64,000 nucleotides of DNA from Microbacterium azadirachtae (GCF_000956545.1 NZ_JYIT01000079.1:61290-125289), one strand, 5' to 3'; shown: positions 51,431-61,025, counted from the first letter of the stretch. A program made the numbers and translations. The notes: generated by a model not told the origin, from the sequence alone.

Positions 51431-53881
51431 ATGACCGACGGACAAGTGCTCGAGTTCTCGCATGCGACGAAGCGCTTCGGCGTTCTCACCGCCGTCGACG
51501 ACCTCTCCGCCCGCATCGAGCCCGGCGCGGTGACCGCCTTCCTCGGTCCCAACGGGGCGGGCAAGACCACGTCGCTGCGCATGCTGCTCGGCCAGATCCG
51601 GCCCACCTCCGGCACTGCGACCATCGGCGGCGTCTCGCACGCCGAGCTGCGCCACCCGCTCCGCACCATCGGATCCGTGCTCGAGGAGGCCGTCTACCGG
51701 CCCCGTCGCACGGCGCCCCGCCAGCTGTCCATCGCGGCCAAGGCGAACGGGATCCCGCTGTCGCGCGTGGACGAGGTCCTCTCGCTCGTCGGTCTGCAGA
51801 ACGAGACCGAGACGCGCATCGGCGCCTACTCCCTCGGCATGCGCCAGCGCCTGAGCGTCGCGGGCGCCCTTCTGGGCGATCCCGGTGCGCTCGTGCTGGA
51901 CGAGCCGGCGAACGGCCTGGATCCCGAGGGCATCCGGTGGATGCGTCTGCTCATGCGGCGCCTCGCCGACGAGGGCCGCACCGTTCTGGTCTCCTCGCAC
52001 GTGCTGAGCGAGATCGAGCAGATCGCCGACAACGTGCTCGTGCTCTCCAAGGGCCGCCTGGTGTATGCGGACAGCATCGGAAAGCTGTCGGATCCCACGA
52101 CGGGTTCCGTGGTCGTCGACGCGGAGGACCGCGCCGCGCTCACGACCGCCCTGAGCGAGGCCGGGCTGACCTTCGACGTGCTGCGCTCGGGGCTCACGGT
52201 GCACAACACCGACGCCGCCGCGGTCGGCGCCGTCGCCGCGTCCGCCGGTCTCGCGCTCACCACACTGCAGCAGCGTGGACCGAGCCTGGAGGAGGTCTTC
52301 CTCGACCTCGTGCACGGCCGCCGCGATCCCCTCACCGGGTCCGTCCCGGTGCTGACGGCGCCCGCCGCGGAGGAGACCCCCGCCACGGACGACGCGGCAG
52401 AGGCCGCAGCGGCCCCGGACGCCGACGCCGAGGGCGCGGGAGCTCCGGCCGCGGAGGACGGGACGCCGTCGGCCGGACTGTTCGGCGCGGCTGTGGCCGT
52501 GCCCGCCGTCGCCGCCACCGGTGCGGGCGTCGCCGGCCTGTTCGAGAAGACCGGCCCGGCGGCCGCCGAGGCCGGCACCGTCGCGATCCCGACCACCCGC
52601 CGCGAGGCCGCCGAGTTCGCCGCCGCGCAGAGCGCCCAGGGCGAAGAGGAGGCCCAGGGCTCCGAGGGCTCCGATGAGCGCGCGTCCGTCGCCGCCGACG
52701 ACGCGGGCGATGAGGGCGACGAGGCCGCCCCGGCGGGAGCGGATGCCGCAGAAGGATCCGAGGAGACCTCGTCGGACGGCGTGGCTCCGTCGGACGGTGA
52801 GGCCGCCGAGGGATCCGCCGACGCCGAGCAGGCGCCGGCCGAGGACGACGACGAGGCACCCCAGGGCGACGAGCACGGAGAGGCGTCCGCGGAGGACGAC
52901 GAGGACTCCGAAGCCGCCTCGGAGGCGGACGGATCCGAGGTCGACGACAAGGTCGGATCCGAGACCGCCGCGACCGACGACGGGGAGGGCGAGCAGGCCG
53001 AGACTGCGGAGGAGCAGCCCACCGAGGGGGGCGAGGACGAGAGCACGATCGCCGCGGGCATCGCGCTGACCGCCCCGGTCGCGGCCGACTACACCCCCGG
53101 AGAGCCGCAGCACGACGCTCCGCTCACCCACGACGCCGACGCGGCGGATGAGGCCGAGGGTTCCGCTCTCGGCTCCTTCGAGACCGCCGCCCTGACGATC
53201 CCGGCGGAGGCGACCTCGGTGTCGTTCGACGACCTGATCACGGGCGTGCCCTCGGCGGTGCAGTCCACCGAGGACGACGACGCCCCCGAGGACGCGGAAC
53301 CCGCCGCGGCATCCGAGGACGGCGAGGCGCAGGACACCGCGGACGAAACGTCTGCGGACGAAGCACCTGCGGACGATGCCGGCCACGAGGTGGACGACGC
53401 CCCGACCGCCGCGACGACCGTGATCACGACTCCTCACGCCGACGACGAGTTCGCCACTCCCGAGCCCAGCACCGAGACCACGGAGATCGCCGGCATCGAG
53501 ATCTTCGCGGCCCTGGCCGAGGGCCGCACGCAGGAGATCCAGGTGATCCTCGACGAGACGCCCGAGGAGGACGACGACCTCGAGGATGTGACGCAGGGCG
53601 AGATCCATCACGACGAGGATCCGCGCGCCGCCGCCGTCAGCGCATCGCTGGCCGCAGCCGCCCGGGCCTTCTACACCGATGACGCCCCGTCGTACACGCC
53701 GGGACCCGCCGCCGACGAGCAGCCCGCCGCCGAGGAGCGCGAGGAGCAGCCCGCAGCGGACGAGCACGCCCCCGACGAGCACGCCCAGGGGGAGCACGCG
53801 GACGGCGAGCACGCCCCCGAGGAGCACCACGAGGGCGACCGCAACGACGACGGGCAGCACCCGGAGCACCACGGGAACTGA
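51431..53881 (+). CDS. ABC transporter ATPase with very long acidic disordered C-terminal tail
   Basis: The protein has 816 residues. Residues 1-300 are a standard ABC-2 type ATPase: GPNGAGKTT, YSLGMRQRLS, ALVLDEPANGLD, and VSSHVLSEIEQIADN. The remaining about 500 residues are dominated by Glu, Asp and Ala with few hydrophobics, apart from one Ala/Val/Gly-rich stretch near residues 346-370, and end in an HE-rich tail. No membrane permease gene is adjacent. The composition of the tail suggests an intrinsically disordered regulatory or binding region. ATG 51431 was chosen because the ATPase domain begins there and GAGAGG lies upstream. Confidence 0.85.
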   Translation: MTDGQVLEFSHATKRFGVLTAVDDLSARIEPGAVTAFLGPNGAGKTTSLRMLLGQIRPTSGTATIGGVSHAELRHPLRTIGSVLEEAVYRPRRTAPRQLSIAAKANGIPLSRVDEVLSLVGLQNETETRIGAYSLGMRQRLSVAGALLGDPGALVLDEPANGLDPEGIRWMRLLMRRLADEGRTVLVSSHVLSEIEQIADNVLVLSKGRLVYADSIGKLSDPTTGSVVVDAEDRAALTTALSEAGLTFDVLRSGLTVHNTDAAAVGAVAASAGLALTTLQQRGPSLEEVFLDLVHGRRDPLTGSVPVLTAPAAEETPATDDAAEAAAAPDADAEGAGAPAAEDGTPSAGLFGAAVAVPAVAATGAGVAGLFEKTGPAAAEAGTVAIPTTRREAAEFAAAQSAQGEEEAQGSEGSDERASVAADDAGDEGDEAAPAGADAAEGSEETSSDGVAPSDGEAAEGSADAEQAPAEDDDEAPQGDEHGEASAEDDEDSEAASEADGSEVDDKVGSETAATDDGEGEQAETAEEQPTEGGEDESTIAAGIALTAPVAADYTPGEPQHDAPLTHDADAADEAEGSALGSFETAALTIPAEATSVSFDDLITGVPSAVQSTEDDDAPEDAEPAAASEDGEAQDTADETSADEAPADDAGHEVDDAPTAATTVITTPHADDEFATPEPSTETTEIAGIEIFAALAEGRTQEIQVILDETPEEDDDLEDVTQGEIHHDEDPRAAAVSASLAAAARAFYTDDAPSYTPGPAADEQPAAEEREEQPAADEHAPDEHAQGEHADGEHAPEEHHEGDRNDDGQHPEHHGN

Positions 53882-53897
53882 CCCCGGCACAGGCTCG

Positions 53898-53933
53898 CGA
53901 AGCGGCGATCGTCCGAGGACGGTCGCCGCTTCG
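53898..53933. terminator. Strong terminator hairpin
   Basis: CGAAGCGGCGA (53898-53908) pairs perfectly with 53923-53933; the loop can pair further. It lies between the ABC ATPase gene and the convergent small gene. Confidence 0.8.
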
Positions 53934-53983
53934 GCGTTCCGGGACGGTGCACGCGTCGCCACGGCGGCGGCATCGGCACCGGC

Positions 53984-54439
53984 TCAGGCGGGGCGGACCG
54001 CCGGCTTGCGCTTGCGGGAGGGCTTGGCCGGCTCGGCGACGGGGATCGCGCCGGTGGCGGCGATGTCGGTCACCTCGGCGAGCTCGCTCGTGGCATCCAG
54101 GCGCAGCGCCTGGGCGAGCGCGAGGCCGTGCCTCGTGGTGAGGACGAGACGCTGGAACTCCGCCCCCTCGAGATCGATCACGACGCTGGGCTTATGACGC
54201 CGGATCAGGACGAAGTCGTCGCCGTTCGCCGACTTCCAGGTGCCCGCGGCGAGCACCAGCGGCACATGCGTGCCGGGGCTGCCGACGCCGCGGAGCCAGG
54301 TCCAGGCGTCATCGGTGAGCTGCACCTTCACGATCGCCTCGCGGGCGATGTGGAGGTTGTCGCGGCGGAACGAGACGGCGCGCTCGAGCGGAGACAGCTC
54401 CACCTCGAGGCGGGTCCGGTCCAGCAGCAGCGTCACCAT
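53984..54439 (-). CDS. Conserved hypothetical protein with basic tail
   Basis: The protein has 151 residues. Residues 1-110 are beta-rich with LERAVSFRRDNLHIAREAIV, VPLVLAAGTWKSANGDDFVL and FQRLVLTTRHGLALAQAL, resembling a small PH-like fold seen in actinobacterial proteins of unknown role. The end is basic (KPSRKRKPAVRPA). GGAGGA directly precedes the ATG, and CAGACT lies 6 nt from it, so leaderless translation is possible. Confidence 0.7.
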   Translation of the reverse strand: MVTLLLDRTRLEVELSPLERAVSFRRDNLHIAREAIVKVQLTDDAWTWLRGVGSPGTHVPLVLAAGTWKSANGDDFVLIRRHKPSVVIDLEGAEFQRLVLTTRHGLALAQALRLDATSELAEVTDIAATGAIPVAEPAKPSRKRKPAVRPA

Positions 54440-54573
54440 TCCTCCAGTCTGCCAGCGCCGTCGCGGATCCGCCCGCGAGGCACCTCACAGGACGGCAACG
54501 ATCGCACTGGCGGGGATCCACAATCCGGCATCCCCGCCCGCGTCCGTCGCCCCGACCCACATCCCCCCTCTTT

Positions 54574-54695
54574 GCTCGCTCGTCGCGGATTGCGGCTTTC
54601 CGCGGCGCTGAACCGCGATCTGCGACGAGTGAGCGAAGTGCGGGAGGCGGCAAGCGAGCGAAGTGCCGGGGGCGACCCAGCGAGCGAAGGGAGGG
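54574..54695. repeat. Imperfect inverted repeat and GAGCGAAGTG direct repeats
   Basis: GCTCGTCGCGGATTGCGG matches the complement of CCGCGATCTGCGACGAGT at 15 of 18 positions. GAGCGAAGTG occurs twice, then GAGCGAAGGG, up to the hemL stop. The 261-base gap 54440-54700 shows no gene; this is its main content. Confidence 0.5.
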
Positions 54696-54700
54696 GCTGG

Positions 54701-56023
54701 TCAGGCGGTCGCGCGCGCCGCGGCCTCAGCCGCCCGAGGCAGGGCCGCCTCGATCGCGGCGAGCTCGGCCTCGCCGTGGGCGGCGGTGAGGAACCAGGCC
54801 TCGAAGACGCTGGGCGGGAGGGCGACGCCCTGCTCACGCATCGCGTGGAAGAACGGCGCGTACCGGAACACCTGCTGCGCCTGAGCCTCGGCGTAGTCGC
54901 GCGGCGCCCGCTCGGCGAAGGCCACGCCGAAGAGGTTGCCGGCGCGGGGCACGGCGTGCACGACGCCGGCCGCGGTCAGCGCGCCGTCCAGCGCCGTCGA
55001 CAGCCGCGCCGCCGCCGCGTCGATCCGCGCGTAGACCTCGGGGGTCGCGAGCCGCAGCGTCGCGAGGCCCGCGGCGACCGAGAGGGGGTTCCCGCTCAGG
55101 GTGCCCGCCTGGTAGACGGGGCCGGTGGGCGCGAGGCGGTCCATGACCTCCGCGCGGCCGCCGAGCGCGGCGAGCGGCATCCCGCCGCCCACGACCTTGC
55201 CGAACGTGATGATGTCGGGGAGGTACTCCTCCCCCGCCTCCTGCTGCAGACCCCAGAAGCCCGCGGGGTGCACGCGGAAGCCGGTGAGCACCTCGTCGAG
55301 GATCATCAGCGCGCCGTGCGCGTGCGTGGTCTCGGCGATCAGGCGGTTGAAGCCCGGAACGGGCGCGACCACGCCCATGTTGGCCGCCGAGGCCTCCACG
55401 ATGACGGCGGCGATGCGGTCGCCGTGCTCGGCGAACACCGCGGCGAGCGCCTCCGGGGAGTTGTAGTCGATGACGAGCGTCTGCGCCGCGATCGGCGCCG
55501 GGACGCCCGCGGATCCGGGAAGGGCGAGGGTCGCGACACCGGATCCGGCGGCGGCCAGCAGCCCGTCCGAATGCCCGTGGTAATGACCGGCGAACTTCAC
55601 GAGGAGGTCACGGCCGGTGACGCCGCGGGCGAGCCGGATCGCGGTCATCGTGGCCTCGGTGCCCGTGGAGACCAGGCGCACGCGCTCGACGGGGCGCACC
55701 TCGCCGTGCCGCACCCGATCGGCGATGAGCGCGGCCAGCTCGACCTCGCCCTCAGTGGGGGCGCCGAACGACAGTCCGCGGGTCGCCGCCTCCTGCACCG
55801 CGGCGACGATCTCCGGGTGCGCGTGCCCGAGCAGTGCCGGACCCCACGACGCGACGAGGTCGAGGTACACGGAGCCGGCCGCGTCGGTCACGGTGGCGCC
55901 CTCGGCGCGGGCGAGGAACCGCGGCGTGCCGCCGACCGAGCCGTAGGCGCGCACGGGCGAGTTCACCCCTCCGGGGATCACAGCGCGGGCGGCGTCGAAC
56001 AGGTCGTCATTGCGGTCGGTCAT
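54701..56023 (-). CDS. hemL: Glutamate-1-semialdehyde 2,1-aminomutase
   Basis: The protein has 440 residues. The start [20 protein letters not shown] is the GSAM signature. The PLP lysine lies in [19 protein letters not shown], with LILDEV-type [11 protein letters not shown] before it and [17 protein letters not shown] after it. It converts glutamate-1-semialdehyde to 5-aminolevulinate, the last step of the C5 route. It is the last gene of the hemQ-C-D-B-L block, 111 bases after hemB. GAGAAT lies 6 nt before the ATG, so it may also have its own leaderless promoter. Confidence 0.97.
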   Translation of the reverse strand: MTDRNDDLFDAARAVIPGGVNSPVRAYGSVGGTPRFLARAEGATVTDAAGSVYLDLVASWGPALLGHAHPEIVAAVQEAATRGLSFGAPTEGEVELAALIADRVRHGEVRPVERVRLVSTGTEATMTAIRLARGVTGRDLLVKFAGHYHGHSDGLLAAAGSGVATLALPGSAGVPAPIAAQTLVIDYNSPEALAAVFAEHGDRIAAVIVEASAANMGVVAPVPGFNRLIAETTHAHGALMILDEVLTGFRVHPAGFWGLQQEAGEEYLPDIITFGKVVGGGMPLAALGGRAEVMDRLAPTGPVYQAGTLSGNPLSVAAGLATLRLATPEVYARIDAAAARLSTALDGALTAAGVVHAVPRAGNLFGVAFAERAPRDYAEAQAQQVFRYAPFFHAMREQGVALPPSVFEAWFLTAAHGEAELAAIEAALPRAAEAAARATA

Positions 56024-56134
56024 GGGTCCATTCTCCCTAGGGAGCCGGTGCTCCTCATCGTCTCGAAGCGCGCACGTGGCTCCATCCGGGCCCCCGATCC
56101 CCCCATGTGCGCGCTGTGAATGCAGTGGGCCGAT

Positions 56135-57139
56135 TCAGCCGCGGGCGATCCAGCGCGCGGCCTCGGTCGCCCAGTACGTCAGCACGACATCGGCGCCGGC
56201 GCGGCGGATCGAAAGGAGCGATTCCAGGATCGTGCGCTCCCGGTCGAGCCAGCCGTTCTGCGCGGCGGCCTCGATCATCGCGTACTCGCCCGAGACCTGG
56301 TACGCCCACACGGGCACCCGCACGGCGTCGCGCACCTCGCGCAGCACGTCGAGGAAGGCCATCGCCGGCTTCACCATGACGACGTCCGCACCCTCGGCCT
56401 CGTCCAGAAGCGCCTCGCGCACGCCCTCGCGCCGGTTGCCCGGGTCGAGCTGGTACGTGCGACGGTCCCCCTGCAGCTGGGAGTCGACGGCCTCGCGGAA
56501 CGGGCCGTAGAACGCGCTCGCGTACTTCGCGGCGTAGCCGAGCAGGAGCACGTCCTGGAAGCCCTCCGCGTCCAGCGCGTGCCGCACGGCGGCCACCTGG
56601 CCGTCCATCATCCCGGAGAGCCCGAGCAACTGCGAGCCTGCGCGCGCCTGGGCGAGCGCCATGGCGACGTACCGCTCCAGGGTGGCGTCGTTGTCGACCG
56701 AGCCGTCGGCGGCGAGCACGCCGCAGTGGCCGTGGTCGGTGAACTCGTCCAGGCACAGATCGGTCTGCACGACGAGCGCGTCGCCGACCTCCGCCGCCAC
56801 CGCGGCGGTGGCCAGGTTGAGGATCCCGTCCGGGTCGTCGGCCCCGGATCCCACGGCGTCTCGCACCGCGGGGACGCCGAACAGCATGATGCCGGTCACG
56901 CCGGCCTCCGCCGCCTCCGCCGCGGCGCGGCGGAGCGAGTCGACCGTGTGCTGCAGGACGCCCGGCATGGACCCGATCGGCGTCGGATCCGTGAGGCCCT
57001 CGCGCACGAAGGCGGGGAGCACCAGGTGGCGCGGGAGCAGATCCGTCTCGCGCGCGAGCGACCGCACCGCTGCGGACTGCCGCAGCCGGCGCGGGCGGAC
57101 GTCGGGGAAACCGGCCGAGGCGCCGAGTCCGCCGCTCAC
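56135..57139 (-). CDS. hemB: Porphobilinogen synthase (delta-aminolevulinate dehydratase)
   Basis: The protein has 334 residues from a GTG that overlaps the hemD stop (GTGA). The start [20 protein letters not shown] is typical. The active-site lysine is in [16 protein letters not shown], and the second lysine in [19 protein letters not shown]. The metal site reads [14 protein letters not shown]: the middle cysteine of the zinc triad is Asp, which points to a magnesium-type or mixed site. It joins two 5-aminolevulinates to porphobilinogen. Confidence 0.97.
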   Translation of the reverse strand: MSGGLGASAGFPDVRPRRLRQSAAVRSLARETDLLPRHLVLPAFVREGLTDPTPIGSMPGVLQHTVDSLRRAAAEAAEAGVTGIMLFGVPAVRDAVGSGADDPDGILNLATAAVAAEVGDALVVQTDLCLDEFTDHGHCGVLAADGSVDNDATLERYVAMALAQARAGSQLLGLSGMMDGQVAAVRHALDAEGFQDVLLLGYAAKYASAFYGPFREAVDSQLQGDRRTYQLDPGNRREGVREALLDEAEGADVVMVKPAMAFLDVLREVRDAVRVPVWAYQVSGEYAMIEAAAQNGWLDRERTILESLLSIRRAGADVVLTYWATEAARWIARG

Positions 57140-57936
57140 GGGGCGAACTCGTCGGCGGCGTGCGGGAGCGTGAAGTGCGAGACCGCCTCGATCAGCGCGT
57201 CGACGGTCTGCGCGTCCGCGACGACCGTGATCGGCAGGCCGGCCTTCTTCGCGTCCTTTGCGGTGCGCGGGCCGATCGCGGCGAGGAGCGTGGTGTCCGG
57301 GATGTCCGGGAACTGCGCGCGCACCTGCTCCGCCACCGAGCCGCTCGTGACGAGGATCGCGTTGATCCGCCCGTTCTGGACGTCGCGCATGATCCGCTCG
57401 GTGACCGGGACGCCGACGGTGCGGTAGGCGACCACGCTCGAGACGTGGTGTCCCGCCTTCTTGAGCGACTTGGTCAGCAGCGGCTTCGCGATCTCGCTGC
57501 GCAGGGTCAGGATCCTCTTGGGCTCCGGCTCCAGGGCGATGATCTGGCGGGCCATGCCCTCGGCGGAGTTGTCGTCCTCCGGCACGAGATCCACGTGGTA
57601 GCCGACCGCCATGAGGGCGGCGGCGGTGGTCTCGCCGACGGCGGCGATCTTGGTCGTCGAGGGGATCTCGGCCCGGTGCGCGAAGAGCACGTCGACAGTG
57701 GTCGCGCTGGTGATCGTGAGCCAGTCGAACTCGCCGTGCTCGAGCTTCACCAGGGCGTCGTCGAGGGCGGCCTGGTCGTTGGTCGGCGCGAAGTTGATCA
57801 GGGGGGCGACCACGGGGACCGCGCCCTGGGCGCGCAGGCTGGCGGCGACGCCGTCGCCCCAGGGGCCGCCGCGCGGCACGAGCACGCGCCAGCCGGTGAG
57901 CGGCTTGGCCTCTTGCTTCGATTCAGTCATCATCAT
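57136..57936 (-). CDS. hemD: Uroporphyrinogen-III synthase
   Basis: The protein has 266 residues. It follows the HemD family: [20 protein letters not shown], a domain linker, then [20 protein letters not shown] at the end. Conserved [10 protein letters not shown] and [16 protein letters not shown] segments mark the second half. It closes hydroxymethylbilane to uroporphyrinogen III. Three ATGs in a row (57936, 57933, 57930) start the gene 5 bases after hemC; which one is used cannot be told. Confidence 0.92.
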   Translation of the reverse strand: MMMTESKQEAKPLTGWRVLVPRGGPWGDGVAASLRAQGAVPVVAPLINFAPTNDQAALDDALVKLEHGEFDWLTITSATTVDVLFAHRAEIPSTTKIAAVGETTAAALMAVGYHVDLVPEDDNSAEGMARQIIALEPEPKRILTLRSEIAKPLLTKSLKKAGHHVSSVVAYRTVGVPVTERIMRDVQNGRINAILVTSGSVAEQVRAQFPDIPDTTLLAAIGPRTAKDAKKAGLPITVVADAQTVDALIEAVSHFTLPHAADEFAP

Positions 57937-57941
57937 CGGGT

Positions 57942-58967
57942 TCAGGAGCGCGGAAGAAGGTCAGCCGCCCCACGTTCGAGCAGCCGATGGGCAACAGACG
58001 ACCCGATCTCGCGTGCTGCGGCGATCGGGTCTGCACCATCGGCAGAGTCCGCGCCGTTGCCCCTGCCGTTGGCTTGAATATACTCCTCGGCCGACCCCTC
58101 CGCCTCCACGGTTCCTGGACGCAGCGCCTCGGTGACGTCGATCCCGATGCGCCATCCGTCGTGCGGGGCGTAGACCACCGCGCGCACCCGGAGGTCGGCG
58201 CCGGAGAGCTCGGCGTGCGCCGCCATCGGCGCCTGGCACCCGGAGTCCAGCCCGGCCAGGACCGCTCGTTCCGCGGTCACCGCGATGCGGGTCGCCTCGT
58301 CGTCCAGCGCGGCGAGCGCCGCGAGCAGGTCGACCGGGGCGTCGGCCGTGGTCTCGACGGCGAGCGCGCCCTGACCGGGTGCGGTCGGCCACTCCGCGAG
58401 CCCCAGGCTCTCGACCTTCAGCGCGCCGATCGGGTCGCCCTCGAGCCGGCTGAGCCCGGCCGCCGCCAGGATCACGGCGTCGAGCTCGCCCGATGCCACC
58501 CGCTGCAGCCGCGAGTCGACATTGCCGCGCAGATCGACCGTGCGCAGACGCGGGTTGCGCACGTGCACCTGTGCGATCCGACGCGGGGATCCGGTGCCGA
58601 TCGTGGATCCGGCCTTCAGCTCGTGCAGTGGCGTGCCGTCACGGGTGACGGCGACGTCGCGCGCGTCCGCCCGCGCCGGGATCGCCGCGATGACCAGTCC
58701 GTCCGGCACGGTCGTGGGCAGATCCTTCAGGGAGTGCACCAGCAGGTCGCACTCGCCGCGGAGGAGGGCGTCGCGCAGCGCCGTGGCGAACACGCCCTGG
58801 CCGCCGATCTCGCTCAGCGAGGCGCGGTTGGTGTCGCCCTCGCTCGTGATCGGCACGAGTTCGACGCGACGTCCAGACACCTGCTCCAAGGCCTGCGCGA
58901 CCTGGCCGGACTGAGCCTGCGCGAGGGCGCTGCGGCGGGTGCCGAGCCGGAGCGCGCCAGCGGTCAC
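57942..58967 (-). CDS. hemC: Hydroxymethylbilane synthase (porphobilinogen deaminase)
   Basis: The protein has 341 residues from a GTG overlapping the hemQ stop by four bases. Signatures are LRLGTRRSALAQAQS, VHSLKDLPTTVPDGL, GTGSPRRIAQV, DLRGNVDSRL and GLDSGCQAPMA, whose cysteine holds the dipyrromethane cofactor. It polymerises four porphobilinogens. A C-terminal extension of about 30 residues (GRGNGADSADGADP onward) exceeds the usual length of about 310. Confidence 0.96.
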   Translation of the reverse strand: MTAGALRLGTRRSALAQAQSGQVAQALEQVSGRRVELVPITSEGDTNRASLSEIGGQGVFATALRDALLRGECDLLVHSLKDLPTTVPDGLVIAAIPARADARDVAVTRDGTPLHELKAGSTIGTGSPRRIAQVHVRNPRLRTVDLRGNVDSRLQRVASGELDAVILAAAGLSRLEGDPIGALKVESLGLAEWPTAPGQGALAVETTADAPVDLLAALAALDDEATRIAVTAERAVLAGLDSGCQAPMAAHAELSGADLRVRAVVYAPHDGWRIGIDVTEALRPGTVEAEGSAEEYIQANGRGNGADSADGADPIAAAREIGSSVAHRLLERGAADLLPRS

Positions 58968-59668
58968 TGCAGGACCTCGGCGATCTCGTCGAACCGCAGC
59001 CGGCGCCCCGTGTAGAACGGCACCTCCTCCTTCACGTACCGGCGGGCGTCGGTGTAGCGGAGATCTCGCATGAGGTCGACGAGCTCCGTGGGGTCGTCGG
59101 CCTCCAGCGGAAGCAGCCATTCGTAGTCGCCCAGCGCGAACGCCGCGACCGTGTTGGCGATGACCCCGCGGAACGCGGCGCCCTTGCGGCCGTGCTCGGC
59201 GAGCATGCGGCGACGCTCGTCCTCCTCGATGAGGTACCACTCGGGAGTGCGCACGAACGGGTACAGGCACAGCCAGCCCTTGGCGTCGACGCCGCGGAGG
59301 AATCCGGGGACGTGGGCGCGGTTGAACTCGGCGTCGCGGTGCACGCCCATGACGTTCCAGACCGGCAGCAGCGTGCGCAGCAGCTCGGTGCGGCGCAGGC
59401 GGCGCAGCGCCTTCTGCAGCTCCTCGGGACTCGGGCCGTGCAGCCACACCATCAGATCGGCGTCGGCCTTGAGGCCGGACACGTCGTAGAAGCCGCGGAC
59501 GCTGATGCCGCCGTCCTCGATGTGACGGACGATGTCCTCCAGCTCGGTGGAGTCGGTCTCGAGCACGGGTGCGGCGGGGTCGCGTCGCCACACGGCCCAG
59601 AGCGTGTAGCCCTCGGGCGAGGCGTCGGAGTCGGCAGCGAGCACGGGCGTTTCTGCAGCTTCAGCCAT
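58964..59668 (-). CDS. hemQ: Coproheme decarboxylase HemQ (chlorite dismutase-like)
   Basis: The protein has 234 residues. The family core is GYTLWAVWRRD, VRGFYDVSGLKADADLMVWLHG, FNRAHVPGFL, and WLCLYPFVRTPEWYLI with the tyrosine used for radical decarboxylation, then MLAEHGRKG, whose histidine is the likely haem ligand. HemQ converts iron-coproporphyrin to haem b in actinobacteria and firmicutes. The ATG at 59668 has CAGACT 6 nt upstream and no ribosome site. It heads the hemQ-C-D-B-L block, with overlapping stops and starts from hemQ through hemB except a 5-base gap before hemD. Confidence 0.95.
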   Translation of the reverse strand: MAEAAETPVLAADSDASPEGYTLWAVWRRDPAAPVLETDSTELEDIVRHIEDGGISVRGFYDVSGLKADADLMVWLHGPSPEELQKALRRLRRTELLRTLLPVWNVMGVHRDAEFNRAHVPGFLRGVDAKGWLCLYPFVRTPEWYLIEEDERRRMLAEHGRKGAAFRGVIANTVAAFALGDYEWLLPLEADDPTELVDLMRDLRYTDARRYVKEEVPFYTGRRLRFDEIAEVLQ

Positions 59669-59736
59669 GGATCCAGTCTGCCCCCTCCACCTATGGACGG
59701 GTGACCGATGACGGATCCGGAGCCGGATCCGCGCGG

Positions 59737-59820
59737 CACGATCTGCACACGACGCGACGATCTGCACGCGATCGCGCCGGATCCGTGTGCGGATCGTCGC
59801 CGGATGTGCAGATCGTCGCG
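59737..59820. repeat. Three copies of a CGATCTGCAC element, two as a perfect inverted repeat
   Basis: CGCGACGATCTGCAC (59753-59767) is exactly complementary to 59806-59820. A further CACGATCTGCAC lies at 59737-59748. The 183-base gap between hemQ and the DUF3618-type gene holds only this. It could be an operator array or a dispersed repeat. Confidence 0.6.
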
Positions 59821-59851
59821 CGGGGAGAGGGGCGCCGAAGGCGCGCGCGGC

Positions 59852-60112
59852 TCAGCGGGCGATGCTGCGGGCGACCGCCCAGACCACGCCGCCGACGACG
59901 GCGGCGACACCGACCGCTGCGGCGACCGCGCCGACCGGGTTGCGCTGGGCGAAGAGGCGCGCCCTGCCCCCGGCCTTCTGCAGCTGACGAGGCACGTTGG
60001 TCTTGTCCTCGATCGCGAGCAGAGCGGCCTTCAGCTCGGCGCGCGCCGAGGCGACCGGGTCGACGATGCCCACAGGCACGGCCGTGCGCGGGATGTTCGG
60101 ATCAGCGGCCAT
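59852..60112 (-). CDS. Small membrane protein, DUF3618-like
   Basis: The protein has 86 residues: a polar start, a helical stretch with VASARAELKAALLAIEDKTN (the DUF3618 style), and a C-terminal membrane segment (VGAVAAAVGVAAVVGGVVWA). It overlaps the end of the upstream holin-like gene by 11 bases, so the three small genes form one unit. Function is unknown. Confidence 0.75.
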   Translation of the reverse strand: MAADPNIPRTAVPVGIVDPVASARAELKAALLAIEDKTNVPRQLQKAGGRARLFAQRNPVGAVAAAVGVAAVVGGVVWAVARSIAR

Positions 60113-60506
60113 CGCCGGCCTCCTTCACGATGCGGACGTCGGTGGCCACGGCCTGCGCGGGGTTCTCCCGTCGCAGCACCCGGCGGAACTTCAGGATCCC
60201 GAGCAGCGCGAACACGAGCACGACGAGCAGCAGGATGCCGAACGTGATGATCGCGGAGAGCCACACCGGGAACCACGAGGAGAGCCCGGCGATCGAGAAC
60301 ACGAGCACGACCGGCACCGCCCAGAACAGGAAGAACAGGGCGACGAGGAACCAGACGCTGCCGATGCCCGCATCCTTCGAGGTGCGCGCGACCCAGGTCT
60401 TGGCCGCGTCGATCTCGGCCTTGACGAGGTTGCTGACGAGATCGGGGAGATCGCCGAGCAGCGTCAGCAGACTGTCGTCGGCGCGATCCCGGTAGTCCCT
60501 GACCAT
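60102..60506 (-). CDS. Holin-X-type membrane protein (Phage_holin_3_6 family)
   Basis: The protein has 134 residues: LLGDLPDLVSNLVKAEIDAAK, then two membrane segments (residues about 50-73 and 78-105), then a basic end FRRVLRRENPAQ. This is the actinobacterial superfamily III holin-X layout. No lysis or phage genes surround it; such chromosomal members are ordinary cell-envelope proteins of unknown role. Confidence 0.8.
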   Translation of the reverse strand: MVRDYRDRADDSLLTLLGDLPDLVSNLVKAEIDAAKTWVARTSKDAGIGSVWFLVALFFLFWAVPVVLVFSIAGLSSWFPVWLSAIITFGILLLVVLVFALLGILKFRRVLRRENPAQAVATDVRIVKEAGDGR

Positions 60507-60507
60507 G

Positions 60508-60909
60508 TCAGGCTCCTGCGGCGGGCTTCTTCGGCCCGCTCCTGGGAGCCGACGTCGAGCGCGGCTTCTTCTCCGCCTCCGCGGCGGCGACGGTCTCCTC
60601 CGCGGCCTGCTTGACCTCCGCGGCGACCGACTTGCCGCTCGCGATGGTCGAGTCCACGCGCTGGCCCGGCGTGCCGTCGGAGGTCGCCGCCTTCACGATC
60701 TTGACGGCGCCGGTCCAGAGGGCCTGCGGCACGGCCGCGGCCTGGGTCTTCGCGAAGTCCTGCACCTTGTGCACCTGCGCCTGCACCGGGTCGAGGTTCC
60801 AGACCTTGAGCCATTGCTTCTTGATCTGCTCGTACCGTTCGCGCCCTGCACGGGTGCCCAGCACATAGCCGACGCCGAGTCCGACGACGAGTCCGATCTT
60901 CCCCTTCAT
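60508..60909 (-). CDS. YtxH-like membrane-anchored protein
   Basis: The protein has 133 residues starting MKGKIGLVVGLGVGYVLGTR, the glycine-rich YtxH anchor, then AGRERYEQIKKQW and a helical, finally Lys/Pro/Ala-rich part. YtxH proteins are stress-related and of unknown function. It is the first gene of the three-gene unit; a GAGGGG site precedes the ATG. The 116-base gap upstream has a TTACGCT sequence that may be its -10. Confidence 0.8.
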   Translation of the reverse strand: MKGKIGLVVGLGVGYVLGTRAGRERYEQIKKQWLKVWNLDPVQAQVHKVQDFAKTQAAAVPQALWTGAVKIVKAATSDGTPGQRVDSTIASGKSVAAEVKQAAEETVAAAEAEKKPRSTSAPRSGPKKPAAGA

Positions 60910-61025
60910 GGGGTCCCCTCACGTTGTGGTCGGTCTATCCGGACCTCCAGCGTAACCCTGTATTCCGTTTTCGGCATCTAAAGGTCTTCGGCCGAACGAG
61001 AACCCCGTCGCGGCGCGGCGCGCGC

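Noticed and set aside
51344..53962. Long minus-strand frame opposite the acidic ABC tail as a real gene
   Set aside because: Its Gly/Arg/Val/Leu composition is what the complement of Glu/Asp/Ala codons gives; no motif, signal or ribosome site supports it.
60102..60506. Phage holin gene as a sign of a prophage
   Set aside because: The family is common in actinobacterial chromosomes, and no phage structural, lysin or integrase genes are nearby.
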